Source of the DNA: Blautia sp. Marseille-P3087
Lineage (GTDB): Bacteria; Bacillota; Clostridia; Lachnospirales; Lachnospiraceae
Direction: 5' to 3'
DNA length: 64,000 bases
NCBI RefSeq assembly: GCF_900120195.1
Contig: NZ_LT635539.1
Span: forward strand, 2,152,678 to 2,216,677
Positions within the stretch are counted from its first letter, which is position 1, and each line of letters begins with the position of its first letter. The notes below the pieces were generated by a model. The model ran no database searches and was not told the origin of the DNA. It saw only the letters and a list, made by a program, of their open reading frames with translations. Position numbers and translations under genes: made by a program. Positions 46,468 through 58,552 of this stretch are shown one piece after another.

Positions 46468-47197
46468 TCTTGTACAGCCGAATGAACGGGTAGACGATCT
46501 TCAGAATGGTTTTTATGTGATTCAGAATCCTGAGAAATTCTGTTTTGGCATGGATGCGGTTCTTTTATCTGGTTTTGCAAACATAAGAAAAAATGAGACT
46601 GTACTTGATATGGGTACCGGTACAGGGATTATTCCGATTCTCCTGAAATCAAAGGGTAAAGGAGGTCATCTGACCGGACTTGAGATTCAGGAGGAATGTG
46701 CGGATATGGCCAGACGCAGTGTGAGATACAATAGTCTGGAATCCGATATTGATATTATATGCGGAGATATTAAAGAGGCTGCTGCGACTTTTGGAGCAGC
46801 TTCTTTTGATGTAGTGACCAGTAACCCGCCGTATATGATCGGACAGCATGGAATTCAGAATCCCTATATGGCGAAAGCAATCGCACGCCATGAAATCCTG
46901 TGTACGCTGGAAGATGTGGTGAGTCAGGCTGCGAATGTATTAAAAGACAGAGGAAGGTTTTTTATGGTACATCGTCCATTCCGTCTTGCCGAGATTTTTC
47001 AGGTGCTGATGAAATACAAATTGGAACCAAAAAGAATGCAGCTCGTTTATCCATATGTTAATAAAGAACCGAACATGGTTCTTATCGAGGCGCGAAAAGG
47101 CTGTAATTCCAGAATTTCCGTAGAACCACCGCTGATCGTTTATGAGAAACCAGGTACATATACACAAGAAATTCTTGAAATATATGAAATGATATAA
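46445..47197 (+). CDS. tRNA1(Val) (adenine37-N6)-methyltransferase-like (TrmN6)
   Basis: A 250-residue SAM-dependent methyltransferase: MGTGTGIIPILL (SAM) and the catalytic NPPYMIG for adenine N6. It overlaps ricT by 23 bases; AAGGAG lies 12 bases ahead of the ATG. Firmicutes YabB-type members are presumed tRNA methylases; the exact target is inferred. Confidence 0.88.
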   Translation: MAKNTQSDLVQPNERVDDLQNGFYVIQNPEKFCFGMDAVLLSGFANIRKNETVLDMGTGTGIIPILLKSKGKGGHLTGLEIQEECADMARRSVRYNSLESDIDIICGDIKEAAATFGAASFDVVTSNPPYMIGQHGIQNPYMAKAIARHEILCTLEDVVSQAANVLKDRGRFFMVHRPFRLAEIFQVLMKYKLEPKRMQLVYPYVNKEPNMVLIEARKGCNSRISVEPPLIVYEKPGTYTQEILEIYEMI

Positions 47198-47235
47198 AAT
47201 TTACAGAAAGACATAAAAGAAAGGAGTTGCTTCGG

Positions 47236-48075
47236 ATGAGAGGCAAACTTTATCTCTGTGCAACACCCATCGGAAATCTTGAGGACATTACGCTTCGGGT
47301 GCTCCGTACATTAAAGGAAGCAGACCTGATCGCAGCAGAAGATACCAGAAACAGTATCAAGCTTCTGAACCACTTCGAAATAAAAACACCTATGACCAGC
47401 TATCATGAGTACAACAAAATAGAAAAGGCATACACACTGATAGAAAAAATGCAGAATGGGATGAATGTTGCACTGATCACGGATGCGGGCACTCCGGGAA
47501 TTTCTGATCCGGGAGAAGAACTGGCTGCGATGTGTTATGATGCAGGAATCGAAGTGACATCACTGCCGGGACCGGCAGCCTGTATTACGGCACTTACTTT
47601 ATCAGGACTTCCAACCCGACGATTTGCATTCGAGGCATTTCTTCCGATGGAGAAGAAGGAGCGTCGGGAGATTCTGAGCGAACTGGTAAATGAGACAAGG
47701 ACAATCATCATTTATGAAGCTCCGCACAAACTGGTACGTACACTGAAAGACCTGTACGAAACACTGGGTAACCGTCGGATGACACTTTGCCGGGAGCTGA
47801 CAAAGAAGCATGAAACTGCTTTTCGTACAACAATAGCAGACCTCATTGCACATTATGAAAATGAGAAGCCACTTGGTGAATGCGTTCTTGTAATTGAGGG
47901 CAAAAGCCGTCAGGAGCTCAAAGAAGAGGCAGTTGCTTCATGGGAAGAAATATCAATAGAAGAACATATGGAGATTTATGAAAAACAGGGTATTTCCCGT
48001 AAGGATGCGATGAAACAGGTTGCAAAAGACCGTGGTGTATCAAAAAGAGATATCTATAGTTATTTGATGAAATAA
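47236..48075 (+). CDS. rsmI: 16S rRNA (cytidine1402-2'-O)-methyltransferase RsmI
   Basis: A 279-residue enzyme of the tetrapyrrole-methylase fold: YLCATPIGNLEDITLR, AAEDTRN, ITDAGTPGISDPGE and SGLPTRRFAFEAFLP. It methylates the ribose of C1402. The ATG at 47236 has AAGGAG 9 bases upstream; the TTG at 47227 is too close. AU-rich complementary segments with CCAAAA/TTTTGG ends (about 48092-48124) follow the stop. Confidence 0.96.
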   Translation: MRGKLYLCATPIGNLEDITLRVLRTLKEADLIAAEDTRNSIKLLNHFEIKTPMTSYHEYNKIEKAYTLIEKMQNGMNVALITDAGTPGISDPGEELAAMCYDAGIEVTSLPGPAACITALTLSGLPTRRFAFEAFLPMEKKERREILSELVNETRTIIIYEAPHKLVRTLKDLYETLGNRRMTLCRELTKKHETAFRTTIADLIAHYENEKPLGECVLVIEGKSRQELKEEAVASWEEISIEEHMEIYEKQGISRKDAMKQVAKDRGVSKRDIYSYLMK

Positions 48076-48254
48076 GATGGGACTGCCCCAAAATATTATT
48101 TTTTTAGAAAAGAAAAAATTTTTTGGCATATACACTGGTTATAACATATAAATAATGTTATGATTATGCAAATGACGTATAACAGTATACTTAAAAAAAT
48201 GTTTTACAACGATTATGACATCCATAAACATTGCTGATTATGGGAGAAATAATT

Positions 48255-48599
48255 ATGGAAAGAAGAATATTAAAAATTCAAATGTTGGGATGCTTTTCTC
48301 TGGAATATGATGGCAAAGAACTGGTTCTGGATCGCAACAAAGTATCCAAGACCACGCAGTTGTTTCAGCTGATACTTCTTCACTCACAGGACGGGGGCAT
48401 ATCCAAAGTGGCTCTGATCGAGGCATTGTACGGGAGAAGCGACGTCGAAAACAAAAACGGCAGTCTTAACAACACGATATTTCGGCTTCGAAAGCAGCTC
48501 GCCGCGGCGGGGCTTCGAAAGCAGCTATATCCGTATAAATGGCGGAATGTGTACCTGGGATCCTGACATCAAGGTCGCAGTAGACGTATGCGAATTTAA
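48255..48599 (+). pseudogene. Frameshifted, truncated SARP-type transcriptional regulator
   Basis: The N-terminal winged-helix domain of a SARP/BTAD-like regulator is intact: ILKIQMLGCFSLEYDGKELV, SKVALIEALYG and NGSLNNTIFRLRKQLAAAGL. A frameshift near 48530 then leads to a stop at 48566. In the shifted frame, homologous sequence continues (NGGMCTWDPDIKVAVDVCEFKQ) to about 48605, where it ends at the junction with a pilin gene. The whole activator domain is gone. GGGAG lies 8 bases before the ATG. Confidence 0.75.
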
Positions 48600-49790
48600 G
48601 CAGACGAAAAGCTTGCCGAGGTTGCAGCCGCTTCTTCATTAAATCCGGTCGAGGCTGTTTCGGATGAGCAGGGCAAGGTTGTTTACAGCGATATGGAAGA
48701 GGGCATGTACCTGGTGATCGGTGCAGCAGAGAGCTCCGTTAAGGTAACACCGATGCTCTTAACAGTTCCTTTTGCAAGCACAGAGGAAGGATGGATCTAC
48801 GACGTACAGGCTTATCCAAAGGCAGAGAAGAGCAACACAGCAGGTATTACAGTTGAGAAGAGACTTTATCGTATTAACCCGGATACGTTTGAACTGGATG
48901 AAATAACTGCTGACGATGCAACTTACAAGGTTGGTCTTTTTCTTGATAAGGATGGAACGATCCCATATGGTGATGACTACATCAGAACAATCCATATCCA
49001 GAATGCACAGTCAGGCAAAGCTTCCTACAGTAATGCCCTCAGAGGCACCTATTATGTATTCGAGCTTGATGAGAACAACAAGGCGATCAAGCTGAATACT
49101 GGAGTGGAGATTGATAAAGAAAACCGCTTCCAGTACAATGTTACGAATGCAGCAGGCAAGAAAGACAACAGTGTTGTAGTGGATGACAATACGGTTGCTA
49201 CAGATATTGCAGCTTATGTAAATAACATTTTTATAACTCTTCCGGAAGGCTTCTTTGTAAATGGAAAGATCGAGATTACAAAGAACGTTGTAGTGGACGG
49301 TGTGAAGAAGAATGTAGACGACAAGTTCTATGCAACTGTATTTGATGATTCTGGTAAGGTGGTAAGCACCGTTGAACTGAAGCAGAATGATAAAGTAACT
49401 GTTACGGTTCCATTCTCAGAAGATATAAAAGATACTGTTACTTATGTAGTTAAGGAAACCGATAAGAATGGTAATGTGCTCGATAAAGATGCTTTCGCAT
49501 ATGTAGTAAGTGGTGAAGACAGTGTTAAGCTGAATGAGTCTGATCAGTATCATGGAAGCATCGAGATTACCAATACCAAGAAGGATGCTACTGTAACACC
49601 TAGCGGAAGCAATGGTGGTTCTGGTATATCTAACGGTGGAAGTGATGCATCCAGCCATGGCGGAAGTGCAACAAGTCCAGTTAAGACTGGTGACCCGATG
49701 AATCCGGCATTCTGGGGTCTGGTTCTTCTGGTATCTGTGATCGTGATCGCAGGTGGAGTAATTGTTTACAAAAAGAGAAAACAGAAATAA
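48600..49790 (+). pseudogene. 5'-truncated cell-wall-anchored pilin-like gene
   Basis: The frame is open from the codon after a TAA (48597-48599) to 49790. The first ATG is at 48693, but the stretch before it still reads as pilin (ADEKLAEVAAASSLNPVEAV, then VVYSDMEEGMYLVIG). So the signal peptide and N-terminal domain are missing. Later parts show Cna-B/SpaA-like repeats (TYVVKETDKNG, E-box-like), a Gly/Ser linker, and a C-terminal sorting region PVKTGDPMNPAFWG plus membrane helix and KKRKQK. Without a signal peptide the product from 48693 could not be displayed. Confidence 0.75.
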
Positions 49791-49807
49791 AGTGTAAGAT
49801 GTTTGAT

Positions 49808-49833
49808 GAGAGTCTGGTGTAAACCGGGCTCTC
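49808..49833 (+). terminator. Terminator after the pilin remnant
   Basis: GAGAGTCTGG and CCGGGCTCTC arms around a 6-base loop, followed by a T-rich run. A second hairpin (AATCCCT/AGGGATT, about 49907-49927) follows. Confidence 0.75.
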
Positions 49834-49932
49834 GTTATTTTTATTATGGAAAAAGCAGTTGTTTTGTGTTATAACCTGACTTTTGCAGTTAAATTCAAAT
49901 AAAATAAATCCCTTTAAAACAGGGATTCCCGG

Positions 49933-49961
49933 TTGGAAAAAGAGCCATTTTGTGCTATAAT
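49933..49961 (+). promoter_or_regulatory. Promoter of gyrB-gyrA
   Basis: TTGGAA (49933-49938), a 17-base spacer and TATAAT (49956-49961), with TGTGC before the -10 (extended -10). It lies 80 bases before gyrB. Confidence 0.75.
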
Positions 49962-50023
49962 AAATTAGTATTATTATGCCTATTTTTAAAATGACAGAGA
50001 CATCTGTCTGCAGATAAATATAG

Positions 50024-51967
<1,944 letters not shown>

Positions 51968-51978
51968 GAGAATAAAGA

Positions 51979-54534
51979 ATGGAAGACAATATTTTTGATA
52001 AAATCCATGAGGTGGATCTGCAGAAGACCATGGAAAAATCTTATATAGATTATGCCATGAGTGTTATTGCCTCCCGTGCCCTTCCGGACGTCAGAGATGG
52101 TCTGAAACCGGTACAGAGAAGGGTACTGTATTCCATGATAGAGCTGAACAACGGTCCGGATAAGCCGCATCGTAAATGTGCCCGTATCGTTGGTGATACC
52201 ATGGGTAAATATCACCCGCATGGAGACAGCTCTATCTATGGAGCTCTTGTAAATATGGCACAGGACTGGTCTACGAGATATCCACTGGTAGACGGTCATG
52301 GAAACTTTGGTTCTGTGGATGGTGACGGCGCGGCTGCGATGCGATATACAGAGGCACGTCTGAGCAAGATTTCCATGGAAATGCTTGCGGATATCAATAA
52401 AGATACCGTAGACTTCCAGCCGAACTTTGATGAGACTGAGCGTGAACCGGTAGTACTTCCGGCCCGTTATCCGAACCTTCTTGTAAACGGAACTTCCGGT
52501 ATTGCGGTTGGTATGGCTACAAATATTCCACCTCACAATCTGAGAGAGGTTATCGGTGCAGTTGTCAAGATTATTGACAACATTATTGAAGAGGACAGAG
52601 ACACTACGATCGAAGAGCTCCTTGAGATCGTAAAAGGACCTGACTTCCCGACAGGTGCGACGATTCTCGGTACAAGAGGCATCGAAGAAGCTTATCGTAC
52701 CGGCCGTGGCAAGATCCGTGTTCGTGCGGTAACAAATATCGAAACTCTGCCAAACGGCAAATCACGTATCATTGTCACAGAACTTCCTTATCTGGTTAAT
52801 AAAGCCCGCCTGATTGAAAAGATTGCCGAGCTGGTACGTGAAAAGAAAATCGACGGAATTACCGACCTTAACGACCATTCCAGCCGTGAAGGTATGCGTA
52901 TCTGTATCGATCTCCGCAAAGATGCCAATGCAAATGTAGTTCTGAATCAGCTGTACAAGCATACACAGCTTCAGGATACTTTTGGCGTAATTATGCTTTG
53001 CCTGGTAGCCGTAAACGGAAGTCTTCAGCCGAAAGTCCTGACACTTCCGGAGATGCTGAAATACTATCTTGCTCATCAGGAAGATGTCGTTACAAGACGT
53101 ACCAAATATGATCTGAATAAGGCACAGGAACGTGCGCATATATTAGAGGGTCTGCTGAAAGCACTGGATAATATTGATGAAGTGATTCGTATTATCCGTG
53201 GTTCCAGAAGTGTACAGGTTGCCAAACAAGAATTGATGGACAGATTTGAACTGACTGATGTTCAGGCACAGGCAATCGTAGACATGCGTCTTCGTGCTCT
53301 TACCGGTTTGGAAAGAGAGAAACTGGAAGCAGAATATGCAGAATTAATGGAAAAAATCCGTAAATTAAAAGCAATTCTGGCAGACAGAAACACACTTCTT
53401 CGCGTGATCCGTGAAGAAATCCTTGCAATTTCCGAAAAATACGGTGACGACAGAAGAACAGCAATCGGATTTGACGCATATGACATTTCTATGGAAGACA
53501 TGATTCCGAGAGAAAATACAGTCATCACAATGACAAAACTCGGTTACATCAAGCGAATGACTGTAGATAACTTCCGCAGCCAGAACCGTGGTGGCAGAGG
53601 AATCAAGGGCATGCAGACACTTGATGATGACTATATTGAAGAACTGATGATGACAACTACGCATCATTATGTCATGTTCTTTACAAATACCGGCCGTGTA
53701 TATCGACTGAAAGCATATGAGATTCCGGAAGCCGGAAGAACAGCCAGAGGTACGGCAATCATCAACCTGCTCCAGCTTATGCCGGGTGAACGAATCACTG
53801 CAGTTATCCCGATCAGCAAGTTTGAAGAGGGCCACTATCTGATGATGGCGACCAGAAAAGGTCTTGTAAAGAAAACTCCGATTCAGGATTATGCCAATGT
53901 CCGCAAAATCGGTCTGGCAGCAATATCACTTCGCGATGATGATGAACTGATCGAAGTAAAGGCTACAGATGACAAGAAAGATATCATTCTGGTAACGAAA
54001 TACGGTCAGTGCATCCGCTTCAAAGAAAACGATGTCAGAAGTACCGGCCGTGTGTCTATGGGTGTACGCGGTATTAACCTGCTGGATGGCGATGAAGTTG
54101 TGGCAATGCAGCTTAACACACAGGGATATTATCTGCTCGTTGTATCCGAAAACGGTATGGGCAAGAGAACATCCATCAGTGAATTTACCTGTCAGAACCG
54201 TGGCGGTAAGGGTGTGAAGTGCTACAAGATCACCGAAAAGACAGGTAATGTTATCGGCGCCAAAGCAGTAAATGAAGAAAACGAAATTATGATGATTACT
54301 ACAGAGGGTATTATTATCCGTCTGCAGTGTTCGGATATCTCAATCCTCGGAAGAATCACATCAGGAGTAAAACTGATCAATCTTTCTGACGGAGTGACTG
54401 TTGCAAGTTTTGCAAAAGTACGTGAAAAAGACGAAGACAAAGCAGAAAAAGAAAGTTCTGAAGATACCGAAAATACAGAAGAAATTTCCGAAGATGCTAC
54501 CATAAAAGAAAATCAGGACAGCACAGAGAAATAA
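51979..54534 (+). CDS. gyrA: DNA gyrase subunit A
   Basis: An 851-residue subunit with catalytic Tyr123 (AMRYTEARL) and the GyrA box QNRGGRG. The C-terminal beta-pinwheel is followed by an acidic tail (about 820-851, [16 protein letters not shown]). In the quinolone region the sequence is [12 protein letters not shown]: Ser84 (E. coli Ser83) is kept, but the E. coli Asp87 position is Gly88. It starts 11 bases after gyrB. Confidence 0.97.
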   Translation: MEDNIFDKIHEVDLQKTMEKSYIDYAMSVIASRALPDVRDGLKPVQRRVLYSMIELNNGPDKPHRKCARIVGDTMGKYHPHGDSSIYGALVNMAQDWSTRYPLVDGHGNFGSVDGDGAAAMRYTEARLSKISMEMLADINKDTVDFQPNFDETEREPVVLPARYPNLLVNGTSGIAVGMATNIPPHNLREVIGAVVKIIDNIIEEDRDTTIEELLEIVKGPDFPTGATILGTRGIEEAYRTGRGKIRVRAVTNIETLPNGKSRIIVTELPYLVNKARLIEKIAELVREKKIDGITDLNDHSSREGMRICIDLRKDANANVVLNQLYKHTQLQDTFGVIMLCLVAVNGSLQPKVLTLPEMLKYYLAHQEDVVTRRTKYDLNKAQERAHILEGLLKALDNIDEVIRIIRGSRSVQVAKQELMDRFELTDVQAQAIVDMRLRALTGLEREKLEAEYAELMEKIRKLKAILADRNTLLRVIREEILAISEKYGDDRRTAIGFDAYDISMEDMIPRENTVITMTKLGYIKRMTVDNFRSQNRGGRGIKGMQTLDDDYIEELMMTTTHHYVMFFTNTGRVYRLKAYEIPEAGRTARGTAIINLLQLMPGERITAVIPISKFEEGHYLMMATRKGLVKKTPIQDYANVRKIGLAAISLRDDDELIEVKATDDKKDIILVTKYGQCIRFKENDVRSTGRVSMGVRGINLLDGDEVVAMQLNTQGYYLLVVSENGMGKRTSISEFTCQNRGGKGVKCYKITEKTGNVIGAKAVNEENEIMMITTEGIIIRLQCSDISILGRITSGVKLINLSDGVTVASFAKVREKDEDKAEKESSEDTENTEEISEDATIKENQDSTEK

Positions 54535-54552
54535 AGGGGAAAGTAAATCATC

Positions 54553-55287
54553 ATGGACAGGGAAAAAGCTGCAACAAATGTAAGAAAACGCTCCGGTGCT
54601 TCCGGGGCACATGCAAAAGCCGCAGCAGCCAAAAAAAGACAGCAGGCAAGACATAAAAATACCGCAAAAGGACGGTCTTCACGAAGAACATCAGGAAGGT
54701 CGGATATAGCAGCAGTGATTGCCAGACTTCCAAAGAAAGTTCTGGCAGCTGCGGCTGTACTGATCGTGCTGATCATTGTGATCGTATTTGCGGCAAGAGG
54801 ATGCGGTGTCAGTCATAAGACACCGGAGAAAGTGGTCAGAACGCTTGTAGAGGCTTATACGTCAGGAAGCGAAAGCAAGGCAAAGAAATGCTACGGAGTT
54901 TCCAAAGCTGATGATAATCTGCAGCAGGAAATGGATGCTACCGTAAATTACTACAAAGCTTTCGCTGCAGACAAGACAGAAATTACGCAGTGTGGTCAGA
55001 TTTACCAGAATGGCAAGATTACATATATGTATGTGATTTATGATCTGGTACTTAAGAATGGCCAGAGTTATCCGTGTATCAGTACTTATATGGTGCAGAA
55101 AAAGGATGATGGCAAATATTATGTAATGACACCTTCGGAAATCACTGATGATATAGGTAAACAGGCTGCAACAAAATATGCAGAGTTTATGAATACGCAG
55201 GTTTATAAGGATTATACAACCGCTTATGATAAATTCATTAAGAAAAATCCGGGATATGAAGAACAGATTGCGGCAAAACTGAAATAG
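54553..55287 (+). CDS. Single-pass membrane protein of unknown function
   Basis: A 244-residue protein. A Lys/Arg/Ala-rich cytoplasmic N-terminus (about 1-60) precedes one membrane helix (about 63-84, VLAAAAVLIVLIIVIVFAA). The extracytoplasmic part (about 90-244) is alpha/beta, like DUF4878 or NTF2-like lumazine folds in length, but I do not recognise a family. It lies between gyrA and the acyltransferase gene with AAAGGGGAAAG upstream. The basic tail could bind nucleic acid or lipid. Confidence 0.8.
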   Translation: MDREKAATNVRKRSGASGAHAKAAAAKKRQQARHKNTAKGRSSRRTSGRSDIAAVIARLPKKVLAAAAVLIVLIIVIVFAARGCGVSHKTPEKVVRTLVEAYTSGSESKAKKCYGVSKADDNLQQEMDATVNYYKAFAADKTEITQCGQIYQNGKITYMYVIYDLVLKNGQSYPCISTYMVQKKDDGKYYVMTPSEITDDIGKQAATKYAEFMNTQVYKDYTTAYDKFIKKNPGYEEQIAAKLK

Positions 55288-55314
55288 AATCCTTTGAAGA
55301 GGCGGTGCGCGTAA

Positions 55315-56037
55315 ATGAAAAGAATTATAATGATGGTGTTAAGAAACATCCTGTTTGTGCCGTGGGGCTGGTTTATGCTAAATAAATATGCGGCAAATGT
55401 GGATCGCTATACAGAAGGCGAGAGATATGCACTCCTGAAAAAAATCGACCATAAGGCAAATGTGGGTGGAAATATTACCGTGAAGTCTTATGGAGTTGAA
55501 AACATTCCCAACGAAAATGGTTTTATGTTTTATCCTAATCATCAGGGATTATATGATGTGCTGGCCATTCTGGAAGCCTGCCCGACACCTTTTTCTGTAG
55601 TTGCAAAGAAAGAAGTGGGAAACGTACCGTTCTTACGACAGGTATTTGCCTGTATGAAGGCATATATTATGGATCGAGAAGATATCCGGCAGTCCATGCA
55701 GATAATCCTCAATGTCACAAAAGAAGTCAAAAACGGACGTAATTACCTGATCTTTGCAGAGGGAACCAGAAGCAAACACGGAAACCATCCGCAGGAATTT
55801 AAGGGTGGAAGTTTTAAGGCAGCAATGAAGGCAAAATGTCCGATCGTGCCGGTGGCACTGATTGACACCTATAAAGCATTTGATACGGGATCTGCAGAAC
55901 CATTGACTGTACAGGTGCATTTCCTGAAGCCAATGCATTATGAAGAGTATAAAGATATGAAATCCACAGAAATCGCAGCCGAAGTCAGAAAAAGAGTAGA
56001 AGCAACGATTCAGGAATATGGTGGATGGGACGAATAA
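55315..56037 (+). CDS. 1-acyl-sn-glycerol-3-phosphate acyltransferase (PlsC family)
   Basis: A 240-residue acyltransferase: the H-x4-D motif is NHQGLYD, motif III is FAEGTRSKHG, and KGGSFKAAMKAKCPIVPVAL follows. It should acylate lysophosphatidate at sn-2 in phospholipid synthesis. The N-terminal hydrophobic stretch may bind the membrane. GAGGCGG precedes the ATG. A strong terminator closes the unit. Confidence 0.93.
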   Translation: MKRIIMMVLRNILFVPWGWFMLNKYAANVDRYTEGERYALLKKIDHKANVGGNITVKSYGVENIPNENGFMFYPNHQGLYDVLAILEACPTPFSVVAKKEVGNVPFLRQVFACMKAYIMDREDIRQSMQIILNVTKEVKNGRNYLIFAEGTRSKHGNHPQEFKGGSFKAAMKAKCPIVPVALIDTYKAFDTGSAEPLTVQVHFLKPMHYEEYKDMKSTEIAAEVRKRVEATIQEYGGWDE

Positions 56038-56052
56038 AATTAAGATAGCAGG

Positions 56053-56079
56053 ACAGCCGGGAGTAAAGCTCCCGGCTGT
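56053..56079 (+). terminator. Terminator after the plsC-type gene
   Basis: ACAGCCGGGAG and CTCCCGGCTGT form an 11-bp stem with a 5-base loop, then TTTTCT. Confidence 0.88.
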
Positions 56080-56084
56080 TTTCT

Positions 56085-56122
56085 GTGTAATAGGAAATTA
56101 CTCCGTAATGTTCCTATTACAC
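56085..56122. repeat. Palindromic intergenic element
   Basis: GTGTAATAGGAA and TTCCTATTACAC form a perfect 12-bp stem, with an inner TTAC/GTAA pair around TCC. It does not end in a T-run. Its TACTCCGTAA core resembles segments at about 37411-37421 (reverse) and 39130-39140. Confidence 0.6.
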
Positions 56123-56153
56123 AAAAACGCTCCGCATAAGGATGAGCCGCAGT

Positions 56154-56345
56154 TCAGGCATTTTCCTTATCGAGGGCCTGCTTCATGAGTGTGCAATCTT
56201 TACTGAACTTACAGTCTCCGTACTCGCAGCTTGAATCCAGAAGATGAAGGCCGTTCGGAAGTTGTTCAAATTCGCATATGACTGTCTGAGTCATGTCAAA
56301 ATTTCTACAGTATCCGGTAAAAAACTCTTCTATAATCTCTGCCAT
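56154..56345 (-). CDS. Small Cys-rich protein
   Basis: A 63-residue acidic protein with five Cys (YCRNF, VICEF, SSCEYGDCKFSKDC). The CxxxxC-type spacing suggests metal or Fe-S binding or disulfides. The ATG at 56345 has AAGGG 5-6 bases ahead; the longer frame from 56438 would add a hydrophobic stretch without a site. It is on the minus strand against its neighbours. I do not recognise a named family. Confidence 0.65.
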   Translation of the reverse strand: MAEIIEEFFTGYCRNFDMTQTVICEFEQLPNGLHLLDSSCEYGDCKFSKDCTLMKQALDKENA

Positions 56346-56586
56346 AAAAATCCCTTCTTTCGCTTTATCAGCAATCTGTTTTATTTTAAAAATCAGTCTA
56401 ACACAGAAATTTCGAAAATCCAACAAAAACGCGGCCATAACAGTCTTGCGTGAATAGCTGTTTTTTTAACGTCAACTGTGTTTGACTTTATAATAAGTCT
56501 GCCCGTATAGTTAAAGTAGAGATTATAGAAGTAAAAAGTCCGGGCGACTGGCAGCAGATAAAAGAGAAGATTTGGAGGAAACAGGA

Positions 56587-58551
56587 ATGGGCAAAAGTTA
56601 TTGGATATGGTATCCGGGAGATTTTGAATTATATCATGGGATGAAACAGAATTTCAGCCGTGTGGAGAGAGGCTTTGGCTGGCCGGCTTTCTGGAAAAGT
56701 GAAGGTTTCCGCAACAGAGTGGCTTTCCGTCGTACTTATCAGCTGGAAAAAGAAACTTCTTTTACCGTATATTCAAATGCCATCGGCCACGTACTGGTTG
56801 GCGATAAGAAATATTCGTTTGGAAAGAAAATTGTCTGTGGTCCGGGAGAAGTTGCGGTTGGAGTTCACACAGGCTGCATTGAAGCTTTTCCATGTATTTA
56901 TGTGGAGGGAGAAGTAATCTGCTCAGATAAGGGATGGATTGTAGAAGATTATGATAAAGAACCACTGCCGGCCGGCAAAAGCAAATACTTTACAGAACCG
57001 AATCAGAATCCGACAGTCTGGGAATACAGCGAAAAAGTATATGAACCAGTCAGTGTAACAGAATATAATGGCGGAACACTGTATGAGTTTGAAACAGAAC
57101 TGAATGCGGTTCTGGAAGCAGAGTTCAAAAACGGATACCAGCCGGTGCTGATCTGCTGTGGAGAGTCAAGGGAAGAAGCAATTGATCCGGTCCACTGCTA
57201 TTATAGCTGGCAGCCGGACAAGGAGACAGGCAAGTGTCCGTGCTGTGCAGTAAGATTTGCATATATTCCTGACTGCAAGCCGGGTGAAGTTATCCTCAGG
57301 GCAAACCATCAGTATGTGGATATTCCGGTAAAAGCATCTTTTCATTGTGGAGAAGATCGATTAAATCAGATCTGGTCTGTAGCAGAGCATACATTCCGGC
57401 TTTGCAGCGGCATTTTCTTTATTGACGGAGTAAAACGTGATAAATGGATCTGGTCGGGTGATGCTTATCAGAGCTTTTTTGTAAACCGTTACCTGATGGC
57501 GGATGCGGATATTGACCAGAGAACAATTCTGGCACTCCGCGGTAACGACCCGATGACAAAACATATCAATACAATTGTAGATTATTCACTGCTGTGGTTA
57601 CTCGGTGTAGATTATCATAATGAAGGATATGGTGACAGGGACTTTCTGGAACTTGTTTATCCGAAGATGGTTTCTCTTATGGGATTCTGCAATGGCAGAC
57701 GCGATGAGCATGGTTTCCTGATCGGGAAAGAAAAAGACTGGGTATATATTGACTGGGCGGATATGGATAAAGACGGCCCGCTCTGTGCAGAGCAGATGCT
57801 TTACGCTGCCTGTTTTCGCGCAATGGAGGAAATCAGCGAACAGATTGGTAAAGATGGAAGCGTTTACAGAGCAGAATATGAAAAACTGACTGCTGTCATC
57901 GAAAAATTCTTCTGGGATGAGGAAAAAGGTGCTTATATCGATTCCTTCACGTCCGGCAGACGAAATGTGACAAGACATGCAAACATTTTTGCAATTTTAT
58001 TCTCAGTTGCTGACGAAAAGAAGCAGGAAAAAATCCTTAAAAATGTATTAGAAAATGATGAAATTCCGGCGATCACAACACCATATTTCAATTTCTTTGA
58101 ACTGGATGTACTTTGCCGGATGGGAAAACTTACGGAAGTTCTGGACAAAATCCGCTCCTACTGGGGAGGTATGCTGGACCTTGGCGCAGTTACATTCTGG
58201 GAAGAATATGATCCGTCTGTACCGAAGGAAGAACAGTATGATATGTATGGTGATCACTTCGGAAAGAGCCTCTGCCATGCATGGGCGGCAAGCCCGATCT
58301 ATTTCCTGGCAAAATATTTTGCCGGGCTGGATCTTGTAAACAAAGATGGTGTTACTTATATATTAAAACCGCAGATGCAGTATTTTACAGAGCTTGACTG
58401 CACACTTCCGGTGGGAAGCAATGGAGTTGTGCGTCTGGTCTGGGATGGAGAAATTTTGGAAATCACACCGAATGCAGATGGCGGAATTCTGGAACTAGGT
58501 GAACAGAAACTTTCTCTGGTAAGAGGAGAGACAAGAAGGGTGAAGATTTGA
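56587..58551 (+). CDS. Glycoside hydrolase, alpha-L-rhamnosidase-like (GH78 type)
   Basis: A 654-residue enzyme without signal peptide. N-terminal beta-sandwich domains (about 1-260) lead to an (alpha/alpha)6 barrel (about 265-570) with FIDGVKRDKWIWSGDAYQSF, a motif typical of bacterial GH78 rhamnosidases (DGPKRDR-like). The C-terminal part is a beta domain. The ATG at 56587 has GGAGG 7-8 bases upstream. It lies one base before the GH2 gene, so the two act together on an imported, branched oligosaccharide. The substrate is inferred. Confidence 0.85.
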   Translation: MGKSYWIWYPGDFELYHGMKQNFSRVERGFGWPAFWKSEGFRNRVAFRRTYQLEKETSFTVYSNAIGHVLVGDKKYSFGKKIVCGPGEVAVGVHTGCIEAFPCIYVEGEVICSDKGWIVEDYDKEPLPAGKSKYFTEPNQNPTVWEYSEKVYEPVSVTEYNGGTLYEFETELNAVLEAEFKNGYQPVLICCGESREEAIDPVHCYYSWQPDKETGKCPCCAVRFAYIPDCKPGEVILRANHQYVDIPVKASFHCGEDRLNQIWSVAEHTFRLCSGIFFIDGVKRDKWIWSGDAYQSFFVNRYLMADADIDQRTILALRGNDPMTKHINTIVDYSLLWLLGVDYHNEGYGDRDFLELVYPKMVSLMGFCNGRRDEHGFLIGKEKDWVYIDWADMDKDGPLCAEQMLYAACFRAMEEISEQIGKDGSVYRAEYEKLTAVIEKFFWDEEKGAYIDSFTSGRRNVTRHANIFAILFSVADEKKQEKILKNVLENDEIPAITTPYFNFFELDVLCRMGKLTEVLDKIRSYWGGMLDLGAVTFWEEYDPSVPKEEQYDMYGDHFGKSLCHAWAASPIYFLAKYFAGLDLVNKDGVTYILKPQMQYFTELDCTLPVGSNGVVRLVWDGEILEITPNADGGILELGEQKLSLVRGETRRVKI

Positions 58552-58552
58552 A

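Noticed and set aside
48120-48246. Possible promoter or leader between rsmI and the regulator remnant
   Set aside because: Only AT-rich sequence; no -35/-10 pair with acceptable spacing was found.
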